DNA from: Verrucomicrobiota bacterium
Lineage (GTDB): Bacteria; Verrucomicrobiota; Verrucomicrobiia; Opitutales; UBA953
DNA length: 20,337 nt
Assembly: GCA_009924965.1 (NCBI GenBank)
Contig: RFQN01000004.1
Location: forward strand, 1-20,337
Direction of reading: 5' to 3'
Of this stretch, positions 13,747 to 20,337 are shown in pieces. The notes under the pieces were generated by a model. It saw only the letters and a list, made by a program, of their open reading frames with translations. It had not been told where the DNA came from and ran no database searches. The first letter of the stretch is position 1. Each line of letters begins with the position of its first letter. Made by a program: the position numbers and the translations under genes.

Positions 13747-15303
13747 ATGGCCCCCCAGTCCATCGCTATTCTCGATTTCGGCTCCCAGCTGACCAAGGTC
13801 ATCGCGCGCCGCGTCCGTGAGTGCAACGTCCACTCCCGCATCTACCCGTTCGGCGTCACGCCCGAAACCTTGCGCGCCGACGGCGTCGTCGGGGTCATCC
13901 TCTCCGGCGGTCCCGACAGCGTGAAGGCGAAAGGTTCGCCGCACCCGCACGCCGGCATCTTCGAGATGGGCTTGCCGGTCCTCGGCATCTGCTACGGCGT
14001 CCAGCTGATGGGCCAGATGCTCGGCGGCAACGTCGCCAGCAGCTCGCACCGCGAATACGGCCACGGCATCCTGTCCTTCCGCAAGGGCTCGCACCTGCTG
14101 CAAGGCCTCAAGTCGCCGCTGCGCGTCTGGAATTCGCACGGCGACAAGATCACGCGCCTGCCGCGCGGCTTCAAGGCCGTCGCCTCCACCGAGAACTCGG
14201 AATGCGCCGTCATCGAGGACCCGAAGCGCCGTTTCTACGGCATCCAGTTCCACCCGGAAGTCGCCCACTCCGAACGGGGCATCGACATCCTCCGCAACTT
14301 CCTCTTCCGCATCTGCCGTTGTAAGCCGACGTGGAAGATGGACGACTACGTCGAGACGGCCGTCCGCGAGATCCGTGAGAAGGTCGGCAAGGCCCAGGTC
14401 ATCCTCGGACTGTCCGGCGGCGTCGATTCCTCCGTGGCCGCGGCCCTCATCCAGCGCGCGATCGGCAAGCAGCTGACCTGCGTCTTCGTGGATAACGGCC
14501 TGCTCCGCCTCAACGAACGGGCCCAGGTCGAACAGATGTTCCGCGGCAAGTTCAAGGTCGACCTCCGCGTGGTCGACGCGTCCGAGACCTTCCTCCGCAA
14601 GCTCAAGGGCGTCACCGACCCCGAGCGCAAGCGCAAGATCATCGGCCACGAGTTCATCCAGGTCTTCGAGCGCTCCATCAAGGAGGTCCAGAGCAAGAAG
14701 AAGGGGAAGGTCGAGTTCCTCGCGCAGGGCACGCTCTACCCCGACGTCATCGAATCGCTTTCGCCCAACGGCGGTCCGGCCGCCACCATCAAGAGCCACC
14801 ACAACGTGGGCGGCTTGCCCAAGCACATGAAGCTGAAGCTGCTCGAGCCTTTGCGCGAGCTCTTCAAGGATGAGGTCCGCGCCCTCGGCGAAGCCCTCGG
14901 CCTGCCGCACGACATGGTCTGGCGCCACCCGTTCCCGGGCCCCGGCCTGGCGGTCCGCGTCTGCGGCGACATCACCAAGGAGCGCCTCGAAGTGCTCCGC
15001 AAGGCCGACGACATCTTCATCAGCGAGCTCCGTTCCTCGGGGCAGTACGCCAAGGTCTGGCAGGCGTTCGCGGTCTTCCTCCCGGTCCGCAGCGTCGGCG
15101 TCATGGGCGACGGTCGCACTTACGACAACGTCTGCGCCCTCCGCGCCGTGACTTCCTCCGACGCCATGACGGCCGATTGGGCCCGTCTGCCTTACGATGT
15201 CCTCCAGCGCGCCTCGACGCGCATCATCAACGAGGTGAAGGGCATCAACCGCGTGGTCTACGACGTCTCCTCCAAGCCGCCGGCGACCATCGAATGGGAA
15301 TAG
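13747..15303 (+). CDS. guaA: GMP synthase (glutamine-hydrolysing)
   Basis: A 518-residue enzyme that converts XMP, ATP and glutamine to GMP, the last step of de novo guanine nucleotide synthesis. The N-terminal class I amidotransferase domain has the triad Cys82 (LGICYG), His169 and Glu171 (QFHPEV). The ATP-pyrophosphatase domain has the P-loop SGGVDSS (223-229) and the LAQGTLYPDVIES segment. The C-terminal dimerisation domain contains RHPFPGPGLAVR, and VGVMGDGRTYDNVCALRAV, and ends KPPATIEWE, the family C-terminus. Length is standard (E. coli 525). It stops with TAG, unusual in this window. dnaX starts 53 bases on. A low promoter-like signal lies in that gap. Confidence 0.98.
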   Translation: MAPQSIAILDFGSQLTKVIARRVRECNVHSRIYPFGVTPETLRADGVVGVILSGGPDSVKAKGSPHPHAGIFEMGLPVLGICYGVQLMGQMLGGNVASSSHREYGHGILSFRKGSHLLQGLKSPLRVWNSHGDKITRLPRGFKAVASTENSECAVIEDPKRRFYGIQFHPEVAHSERGIDILRNFLFRICRCKPTWKMDDYVETAVREIREKVGKAQVILGLSGGVDSSVAAALIQRAIGKQLTCVFVDNGLLRLNERAQVEQMFRGKFKVDLRVVDASETFLRKLKGVTDPERKRKIIGHEFIQVFERSIKEVQSKKKGKVEFLAQGTLYPDVIESLSPNGGPAATIKSHHNVGGLPKHMKLKLLEPLRELFKDEVRALGEALGLPHDMVWRHPFPGPGLAVRVCGDITKERLEVLRKADDIFISELRSSGQYAKVWQAFAVFLPVRSVGVMGDGRTYDNVCALRAVTSSDAMTADWARLPYDVLQRASTRIINEVKGINRVVYDVSSKPPATIEWE

Positions 15304-15319
15304 GCCGAGGTTTGCCCCG

Positions 15320-15348
15320 TTGACACCTTCGCCGCGCACCGTTTCCTT
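15320..15348 (+). promoter_or_regulatory. Possible dnaX promoter (perfect -35, poor -10)
   Basis: TTGACA at 15320-15325 is a perfect sigma-70 -35 hexamer. Seventeen bases further, TTCCTT at 15343-15348 is a weak -10. If used, transcription would start close to the GTG at 15357, giving a nearly leaderless dnaX mRNA. It is the only consensus -35 noticed in a spacer here, but chance is a real alternative. Confidence 0.25.
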
Positions 15349-15356
15349 GCAGGCTC

Positions 15357-16916
15357 GTGGCTGAACCCGCTTTCCAGGTCATCGCGCGCCGCTGGCGCCC
15401 CCGCCGCTTCGACGAGCTCGTCGGGCAGGAGCACATCGTGCGGACGCTGCGGAACGCCCTGACGAGCAAGCAACTGGCCCACGCCTACCTGTTCGTCGGG
15501 CCGCGTGGCACGGGCAAGACGACCACGGCCCGCGTCTTGGCCAAGGCCTTGAATTGTTCGGGTGGCCCGAAGGCCGATTTCGCCTTGGACGACCCGGTTT
15601 GCCTCGCGATTGAAGCCGGCAGCTGCCTCGACGTCATCGAGATCGACGCCGCCTCCAACCGTAAGCTCGAGGACGCCCAGAAGATCCGCGAGGAGTGCCA
15701 GTTCGCCCCGTCCAACTGTCCCTACAAGGTCTTCATCATCGATGAAGTCCACCAGCTCACCAAGGAGGCCTTCAATGCGCTCCTGAAGACGCTCGAAGAG
15801 CCGCCGCCCTGGGTGAAGTTCATCCTCGCGACGACCGAAGCCGACAAGGTGCTGCCGACGATCACGTCGCGCTGCCAACGCCTGGAGTTCCACCCGATCT
15901 CGGAAGAGGTCATCGCCGCCCAGCTGACGCGCATCGTCAAGGCCGACGGCGTCACGGCCGACCAGGACGCGCTTACGGCCATCGCCCGCCTCGCCAACGG
16001 CGGGATGCGCGACTCGCAGTCCATCCTCGACCAGGTCATTTCTTTCTCGGGCAAGAAGGTCACCGAGGCCGATGTGCTGTCGATCTACGGGCTGGCTTCC
16101 GCCCAACAGGTCCAAGACCTCGGCAAGGCCATCGCCACCGGCGACGGCAAGACGGTCTTGGCCCTCTGCGACGCCTTCCATGCCGAAGGCCGCGACCTCC
16201 TCCGCGTGTTGGCCGACCTGCAAGGACGCGTCCGCCATGCGGTCTTGGATTCCGTGAAGTCGGGCGGGACGAGCACCCAACTGGGCGGCAGCTTAGCGAC
16301 CGAGCAGTTGGTGCGTCTCTTGGAATGCCTGCAGGCCGGAGAGCAGGGCATCCGCCAAGGGCTGTCGCCACGCGCCAATTTCGAGGTCACGCTGCTGAAG
16401 GCGATCGAGCAAAGTAGGTCGAGGTCGATCGATAGCCTCATCAAAGACATCGCCGCTGCCGCAGCCGGTCTCCCTCGGGAGCCCGGCCAAAAAAAAATAA
16501 ACCCATCGCCGGCCACACCAGCGGGGGAGAGCGTGGCGCCGCGGGCGCCTGAGCCCATGCCTGCGCCAGTGGCGGCGCCGGCCGTGAGTAAGCCCTCCGT
16601 TGCCGCTCCAGCTGCGCCGGCAGTCGTCGCCAGCTTGGCCGATGAGCCCACCGACGGACCGCCTCCGCTGCCCTTCGACGAGGATACCATCATCGCCGAG
16701 AACCGTGAGGCGGAGTCGTTCAACTTCGCGTTGCCGGCGTTGCCGACGGTGACCGTCGCCGAAGTGGGGAAGGCGTCTTTTCCAGGCGATAAGGAATTCG
16801 AGGAAGCAGTCGCTTCGTTGCCGGCCGGGCTCGCCGAGAAGCTGCGCATCACGCTGGGCGCCGAGTTCACGGCCCTTCGCCCCATTCCAGCCGGCAAGCT
16901 CCGCAAGCCGCTCTAA
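15357..16916 (+). CDS. dnaX: DNA polymerase III subunit tau (and possibly gamma)
   Basis: A 519-residue AAA+ clamp-loader ATPase that loads the beta clamp and links polymerases at the fork. It starts with GTG, giving MAEPAFQVIARRWRPRRFDE, the family N-terminus. Visible motifs are Walker A GPRGTGKTT (48-56), Walker B IIDEVH (127-132), LLKTLEEPP and the SRC arginine finger (R172). Only two cysteines of the usual four-Cys zinc module are kept (C67, C82). Domain III runs to about residue 375 and is followed by an Ala/Pro-rich linker and a short C-terminal segment that is poorly conserved. At the junction (codons 378-381) lies a run of nine A after a hairpin, a likely site for making a gamma-like short form. 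An AGG four bases before the start could be a ribosome-binding site. Confidence 0.97.
   Translation: MAEPAFQVIARRWRPRRFDELVGQEHIVRTLRNALTSKQLAHAYLFVGPRGTGKTTTARVLAKALNCSGGPKADFALDDPVCLAIEAGSCLDVIEIDAASNRKLEDAQKIREECQFAPSNCPYKVFIIDEVHQLTKEAFNALLKTLEEPPPWVKFILATTEADKVLPTITSRCQRLEFHPISEEVIAAQLTRIVKADGVTADQDALTAIARLANGGMRDSQSILDQVISFSGKKVTEADVLSIYGLASAQQVQDLGKAIATGDGKTVLALCDAFHAEGRDLLRVLADLQGRVRHAVLDSVKSGGTSTQLGGSLATEQLVRLLECLQAGEQGIRQGLSPRANFEVTLLKAIEQSRSRSIDSLIKDIAAAAAGLPREPGQKKINPSPATPAGESVAPRAPEPMPAPVAAPAVSKPSVAAPAAPAVVASLADEPTDGPPPLPFDEDTIIAENREAESFNFALPALPTVTVAEVGKASFPGDKEFEEAVASLPAGLAEKLRITLGAEFTALRPIPAGKLRKPL
16464..16500 (+). promoter_or_regulatory. dnaX: Hairpin plus A9 slippery site inside dnaX
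   Basis: GCCGG (16464-16468) pairs with CCGGC (16483-16487) and CTCC (16470-16473) with GGAG (16478-16481), a nine-pair stem with one mismatch and a CTCG loop. One base later comes A9 (16489-16497), followed by TAA. In the normal frame the run reads CAA AAA AAA ATA and translation continues. Loss of one A, or a +1 slip, gives an immediate UAA and a 380-residue product; gain of one A, or a -1 slip at A-AAA-AAA, ends at TGA 16550-16552 and gives 398 residues. Either would end just after domain III, like gamma. Transcriptional slippage on A9 is established for Thermus thermophilus dnaX; its use here is inference. Confidence 0.75.
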
Positions 16917-16924
16917 TCGTGGCC

Positions 16925-17377
16925 ATGGACATCGAGGTCGGCCTGATTTCAGACACGCACGGCAAGATGCGCCCGGAGGCCCTGATGGCGCTCGCCGGGT
17001 GCGCGGTCATCTTCCATGCGGGCGATGTCTGCAGTGAGGCCGTCCTGGAGGATCTGGCGAGCGTCGCCCCCTGCCATGCGGTCGCGGGCAATTGCGATGC
17101 GGATCCGACGTTGCCGCTGACCTATCAGCAGGAGGTCGGTGGGGTGCGCTTCCTCATCCACCACGGCCATCTCCCCGTGGACGTGGCACGGTTTCGGCCG
17201 CAGGTCGTGGTCACCGGGCACACGCACGTCCCGAAGATCGAACGGGCCGGAGAGGTGCTATACGTCAATCCAGGTAGCGCTGGCCCCCGCCGCTTCAACC
17301 TGCCAGTGACGGTCGCGCGGGTGACCATCCGTGGCGGCCAGGCGGAAGCGCGTCTCATCCCTCTGGACGTCGCATGA
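16925..17377 (+). CDS. YfcE/MJ0936-type metallophosphoesterase
   Basis: A 150-residue calcineurin-like phosphoesterase of the small YfcE class, which hydrolyses phosphodiesters with two metal ions; the natural substrate is not known. Ligand motifs are all present in order: ISDTHG near the N-terminus, HAGDV, AGNCD, the HHGH segment and TGHTH, followed by the NPGS strand. No extra domain or signal peptide is seen. I chose the ATG at 16925, which gives MDIEVGLISDTHG as usual in the family; a GTG at 16919 would add two residues. It starts 8 bases after dnaX and its TGA overlaps the hrpB start as ATGA, indicating translational coupling with hrpB. Confidence 0.93.
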   Translation: MDIEVGLISDTHGKMRPEALMALAGCAVIFHAGDVCSEAVLEDLASVAPCHAVAGNCDADPTLPLTYQQEVGGVRFLIHHGHLPVDVARFRPQVVVTGHTHVPKIERAGEVLYVNPGSAGPRRFNLPVTVARVTIRGGQAEARLIPLDVA

Positions 17378-19905
17378 GCTCAGCGTTGCCGATTGATGCC
17401 TTAAAGGAGCCGCTGGTCGCCGCTTGCGGCCGTACACGCCGCATCGTGCTGCGCGCCCCGACGGGCTCCGGTAAGTCGACCCGGATTCCGCAGATGCTCT
17501 TGGACCTTGGCTTGGTCCAAGGCCAGATCGTCGTGCTGCAGCCGCGCCGTATCGCCGCCCGGTTGTTGGCGGGACGCATCGCGCAGGAGCGCGGCTGTCG
17601 GCTCGGCGGCGAGGTCGGCTACCAGATCCGCTTCGAGCGGGCCGAGTCCGCCGAGACCCGCATCAAGTTCGTCACCGAAGCCTTGCTGCTGCGGCAGATG
17701 GCGTCCGATCCCCAGCTCAAGGGCGTCGGCGCGGTGGTCTTCGACGAGTTCCATGAGCGCAACCTGCACTCCGACGTGGCGCTGGCGTTGGCCCGCCAAC
17801 TTCAGGAGTCCGGTCGCCCCGACCTGCTCCTGGTCGCGATGTCGGCGACGCTCGATACGGAAGGCGTCGCCCGCTGGATGGGTAACGCGGAGACTTTAGC
17901 CGCGGATGGCCGGGCTTATCCCGTCGACGTTGAGTATGTCCCGGTGGCGCGCACGTCGACCCGCCCGGTCTGGGATCTGGCTGCTGAACAAGTCGGCCGC
18001 ATCCTCCAGGAGGAGCCGGAAGGCGACGTCTTGGTCTTCATGCCTGGTGGCTATGAGATCATGCGCACCATCGGCGCAGTCCGTAACCTGCGCGAATCCG
18101 GCGGCGTGGACGTCCTCCCGCTCTACGGTGAACTGCCCCCGGAAGAACAAGACCGCGCCGTCCGCCCCGGCCCGCGGCGCAAGGTCATCGTCGCGACCAA
18201 TGTCGCCGAAACCTCGTTGACCATTCCTGGGGTGCGTGCGGTCGTCGACGCCGGCTTGGCCCGCATCGCTCGCTTCGATTCCTTGCGCGGTATCGACACG
18301 TTGATGGTCGAGGCCGTTTCGCAGGCCTCTGCCGAGCAACGTGCGGGCCGTGCGGGTCGTACGGGTCCAGGCCGCTGTATCCGCCTTTGGTCGCACACGG
18401 ACCACCAAGCCCGTCCTTTGCGCGAAGTGCCCGAGATCAAGCGCGTCGACCTAGCTGAAACGGTCCTGCTGCTCCTGTCTTCGGGCTGGGGCGACCCGGC
18501 GCAGTTCCCTTGGTACGAAAAGCCGGAGGCGATGTCCTTGCAACGGGCCGTCACCGTCTTGACCGACCTCGGTGCCTTGGATGCGCGCGGCGCGTTGACG
18601 ACACTGGGCCGACGCATGGCCGTCTTCCCGGCTCACCCGCGTTACGCGCGCATGCTCATGGCGGCACACGAACTGGATTGCGTCGCGGAAGTCTCGGCCA
18701 TCGCGGGCCTTTCCCAAGGCCGCGACATCCTCTTGCGCAAGGTCGATGAACGCGCCGAACGTGAGCGCGACGCCATCGCGGCAGAGGAAGGCTCCGACTT
18801 CTTCACGCGTCTGGCTTTGCTGCAGCGCGCCGCTGAACTCAAGTTCGACCCCGACGCCTGCGACCGCATCGGCGTGCACGGGCAGGCCGCCCGCCAAGCG
18901 GAGCAAGCGTCTCGTCAGTTCCTACGTTTGGCGCAAGGGCAGGGGCTGCGGCTCTCCGAGCAGGCGGCCAACCCGGACAACATCCGGCGCTGCTTGCTGC
19001 TCGGCTTTTCCGACCGCTTGGCCGTCCGACTCGACGCCGGGACCTTGCGTTGCGCCTTGGTCCATGGCCGCCGCGGAGAACTACGCCGCGAATCGTCCAT
19101 CCGTTCCGCCAAGTTGCTCGTCGCCGCCGAGGTCGACGAGATCCAGACCCGCGGCGAAGTCACCACCTACCTCTCCTTGGCGACGGCCATCGAGGAGGCG
19201 TGGTTGCAGGAACTCTTCCCGGCGGACTTCTCCGAGGTCGTCTCCGTCCGCTACGACGCGACCCAGCGGCGCGTCCTCACGCGCACCGAGCGCCGGTTCC
19301 GCGACCTCGTCTTGGCCGCCGTCGAGCGCGACGACGCCTCTTCGGATGCGGGTAGCCGGATCTTGGCGGATGAAGTCAGCGCCGGACGACTCGAGCTCGA
19401 GCGCTGGGACGGCCAAGTCGATGCTTGGATTCGCCGGGTGAACTTCTTGGCCAAGCACTGCCCTGAACTGGGCATCCCGCCTTTTGACGACGCGGGCCGC
19501 CGCCTGGTCATCGAGGAGATTTGCGCCGGTGCCACTGCCTACCGCGATATCCGGGAGAAGCCGGTATTTCCGATCGTCCGCGGTTGGCTCACCCATGAGC
19601 AGGCCATGGCCTTGGAGTCGTATTGCCCGGAGAAGATCGTGCTCCCTCGTAAGAAGCACCCGGCGAAGATCGAGTACACCGAAGACGGCGAAGCCGAGAT
19701 CGAGGCCACCGTCCAGGAACTCTACGATTTCCCCGGCAGCAAGCTGCGCGTCTGTCAGGGCAAGGTGCCTATGGTCGTCTGTATCCAATCGCCGGCCCGC
19801 CGGACCCAGCAGCGGACCCGCGACCTCGACGCCTTCTGGAAGGGTTCGTACGAGTTGGTGAAGAAGGAACTTCGTGGTCGCTACCCGAAGCACGAGTGGC
19901 GATAG
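17374..19905 (+). CDS. hrpB: ATP-dependent RNA helicase HrpB
   Basis: An 843-residue DEAH-type helicase (E. coli HrpB 809). Motif I is APTGSGKST (28-36), motif II DEFH (124-127), motif III SAT (157-159), motif V in VATNVAETSLTI (273-284) and motif VI QRAGRAGR (322-329). After the two RecA-like domains come the winged-helix/ratchet region (RRMAVFPAHPRYARML near 412) and the long HrpB-specific C-terminal region, ending SPARRTQQRTRDLDAFWKGS and YELVKKELRGRYPKHEWR, the typical HrpB ending. HrpB proteins are implicated in RNA metabolism, but their exact substrate is unclear. It overlaps the phosphoesterase gene by four bases. TTG and GCG codons are more frequent than in the ribosomal genes. Confidence 0.97.
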   Translation: MSSALPIDALKEPLVAACGRTRRIVLRAPTGSGKSTRIPQMLLDLGLVQGQIVVLQPRRIAARLLAGRIAQERGCRLGGEVGYQIRFERAESAETRIKFVTEALLLRQMASDPQLKGVGAVVFDEFHERNLHSDVALALARQLQESGRPDLLLVAMSATLDTEGVARWMGNAETLAADGRAYPVDVEYVPVARTSTRPVWDLAAEQVGRILQEEPEGDVLVFMPGGYEIMRTIGAVRNLRESGGVDVLPLYGELPPEEQDRAVRPGPRRKVIVATNVAETSLTIPGVRAVVDAGLARIARFDSLRGIDTLMVEAVSQASAEQRAGRAGRTGPGRCIRLWSHTDHQARPLREVPEIKRVDLAETVLLLLSSGWGDPAQFPWYEKPEAMSLQRAVTVLTDLGALDARGALTTLGRRMAVFPAHPRYARMLMAAHELDCVAEVSAIAGLSQGRDILLRKVDERAERERDAIAAEEGSDFFTRLALLQRAAELKFDPDACDRIGVHGQAARQAEQASRQFLRLAQGQGLRLSEQAANPDNIRRCLLLGFSDRLAVRLDAGTLRCALVHGRRGELRRESSIRSAKLLVAAEVDEIQTRGEVTTYLSLATAIEEAWLQELFPADFSEVVSVRYDATQRRVLTRTERRFRDLVLAAVERDDASSDAGSRILADEVSAGRLELERWDGQVDAWIRRVNFLAKHCPELGIPPFDDAGRRLVIEEICAGATAYRDIREKPVFPIVRGWLTHEQAMALESYCPEKIVLPRKKHPAKIEYTEDGEAEIEATVQELYDFPGSKLRVCQGKVPMVVCIQSPARRTQQRTRDLDAFWKGSYELVKKELRGRYPKHEWR

Positions 19906-19922
19906 TCCCTCCGCACCCCGTC

Positions 19923-20337
19923 ATGCACCGCCGCGATTTCCTCACCGCCGCTTCCGCCTTCTCTGTCGCGCTTGCCTTGGGCGCCCAGGCCGGACCAGTC
20001 GCACGCGTCTCGCGGAAGAAAGGCCTGGGGCTCCCGATGCAGAAGAGCGCCGCTTGGCGCGGCAAGCTGCAGGCGCTCAAGCCCTCCTGGGTCTACAATT
20101 GGGGCGGTACGCGCCCGGAGGGCTTGCCTCCGGAAGTCGCCTTCACGCCCATGGTCTGGGGTTATTGGGGGCAAGAGGCGGGTCTCGCGAAGCTCGGCGA
20201 AAAAGCCAAGTTGGCCGGACAGGCCGAGCTGCTGGGCTTCAACGAGCCGGACGGCAAGGACCAGTCCAACCTTTCCGTCGAGAAGGCGCTTGCAGCCTGG
20301 CCTGCGCTGATGAAGACCGGCCTGCGGCTCGGCAGCC
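19923..20337 (+). CDS. Secreted GH128-like glycoside hydrolase, 5' part (partial)
   Basis: The first 138 residues of a protein that runs off the window. It begins MHRRDFLTAASAFSVALALG, a twin-arginine (RRDFL) signal peptide with likely cleavage after AQA at residue 23. The mature part shows WVYNWG (56-61), FTPMVWGYWG (74-83) and LLGFNEPD (103-110), the pattern of the 'glycosyl hydrolase catalytic core' family (GH128/Asl1-like), with E108 a probable catalytic acid. Characterised members cleave beta-1,3-glucan; the substrate here is unknown. The ATG lies 17 bases after hrpB without a Shine-Dalgarno site. Confidence 0.85.
   Translation, partial: MHRRDFLTAASAFSVALALGAQAGPVARVSRKKGLGLPMQKSAAWRGKLQALKPSWVYNWGGTRPEGLPPEVAFTPMVWGYWGQEAGLAKLGEKAKLAGQAELLGFNEPDGKDQSNLSVEKALAAWPALMKTGLRLGS

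Noticed and set aside
13717..15339. Minus-strand frame of 540 codons opposite guaA
   Set aside because: It is the same mirror effect of codon bias; guaA has complete catalytic motifs on the + strand and the antisense product shows none.

Overview
The window is a GC-rich bacterial chromosome segment, about 20.3 kb, with every gene on the + strand. It carries most of the S10-spc-alpha ribosomal protein supercluster (end of rplD through rplQ), followed by a housekeeping stretch: a small zinc-ribbon membrane protein, guaA, dnaX, a YfcE-type phosphoesterase, hrpB, and the start of a secreted glycosidase. Codons end overwhelmingly in C or G, most stops are TAA, and almost no gene has a Shine-Dalgarno sequence. 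The best guess for the lineage is Verrucomicrobiota, probably Opitutae-like: secY is followed directly by map, rpmD is absent, and a Tat-type secreted GH128-like protein is present. This is inference from gene content and protein style; no 16S rRNA is in view.

Layout. 1-9625: rplD(end)-rplW-rplB-rpsS-[secreted 112-aa protein]-rplV-rpsC-rplP-rpmC-rpsQ-rplN-rplX-rplE-rpsN-rpsH-rplF-rplR-rpsE-rplO-secY. 9638-10399: map. 10479-13405: rpsM-rpsK-rpsD-rpoA-rplQ, closed by a clear intrinsic terminator at 13430-13470. 13491-19905: zinc-ribbon protein, guaA, dnaX, phosphoesterase, hrpB, the last three tightly packed. 19923 to the end: 5' part of a Tat-exported glycosidase. No gene-free stretch exceeds 300 bases; the longest gaps are about 80-85 bases (before rpsM, before rpsD, after rplQ). 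No tRNA, rRNA, CRISPR array or insertion sequence was seen.

How it works together. The first 13.4 kb supplies ribosomal proteins of both subunits, the core SecY channel, the enzyme that trims initiator methionine from new proteins, and the RNA polymerase alpha subunit. It is probably one or a few long polycistronic transcripts with short spacers. The downstream genes serve GMP synthesis, the DNA polymerase III clamp loader, phosphodiester hydrolysis and RNA helicase functions.

Points of special interest: (1) rpoA as given is broken: about 80 residues joining the N- and C-terminal domains are missing and the C-terminal domain lies in another frame. (2) dnaX carries a run of nine A directly after a strong hairpin, with stop codons placed to make a gamma-like short form by slippage. 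(3) A predicted exported protein is embedded between rpsS and rplV. (4) The ribosomal genes lack Shine-Dalgarno sites and share a recurrent TAACCC-type spacer. (5) SecY has an extra C-terminal hydrophobic segment. (6) S5 and S11 have long low-complexity N-terminal extensions. (7) L2 has a divergent catalytic-site loop. None of these establishes a wholly new system; the dnaX and spacer signals are the most testable.
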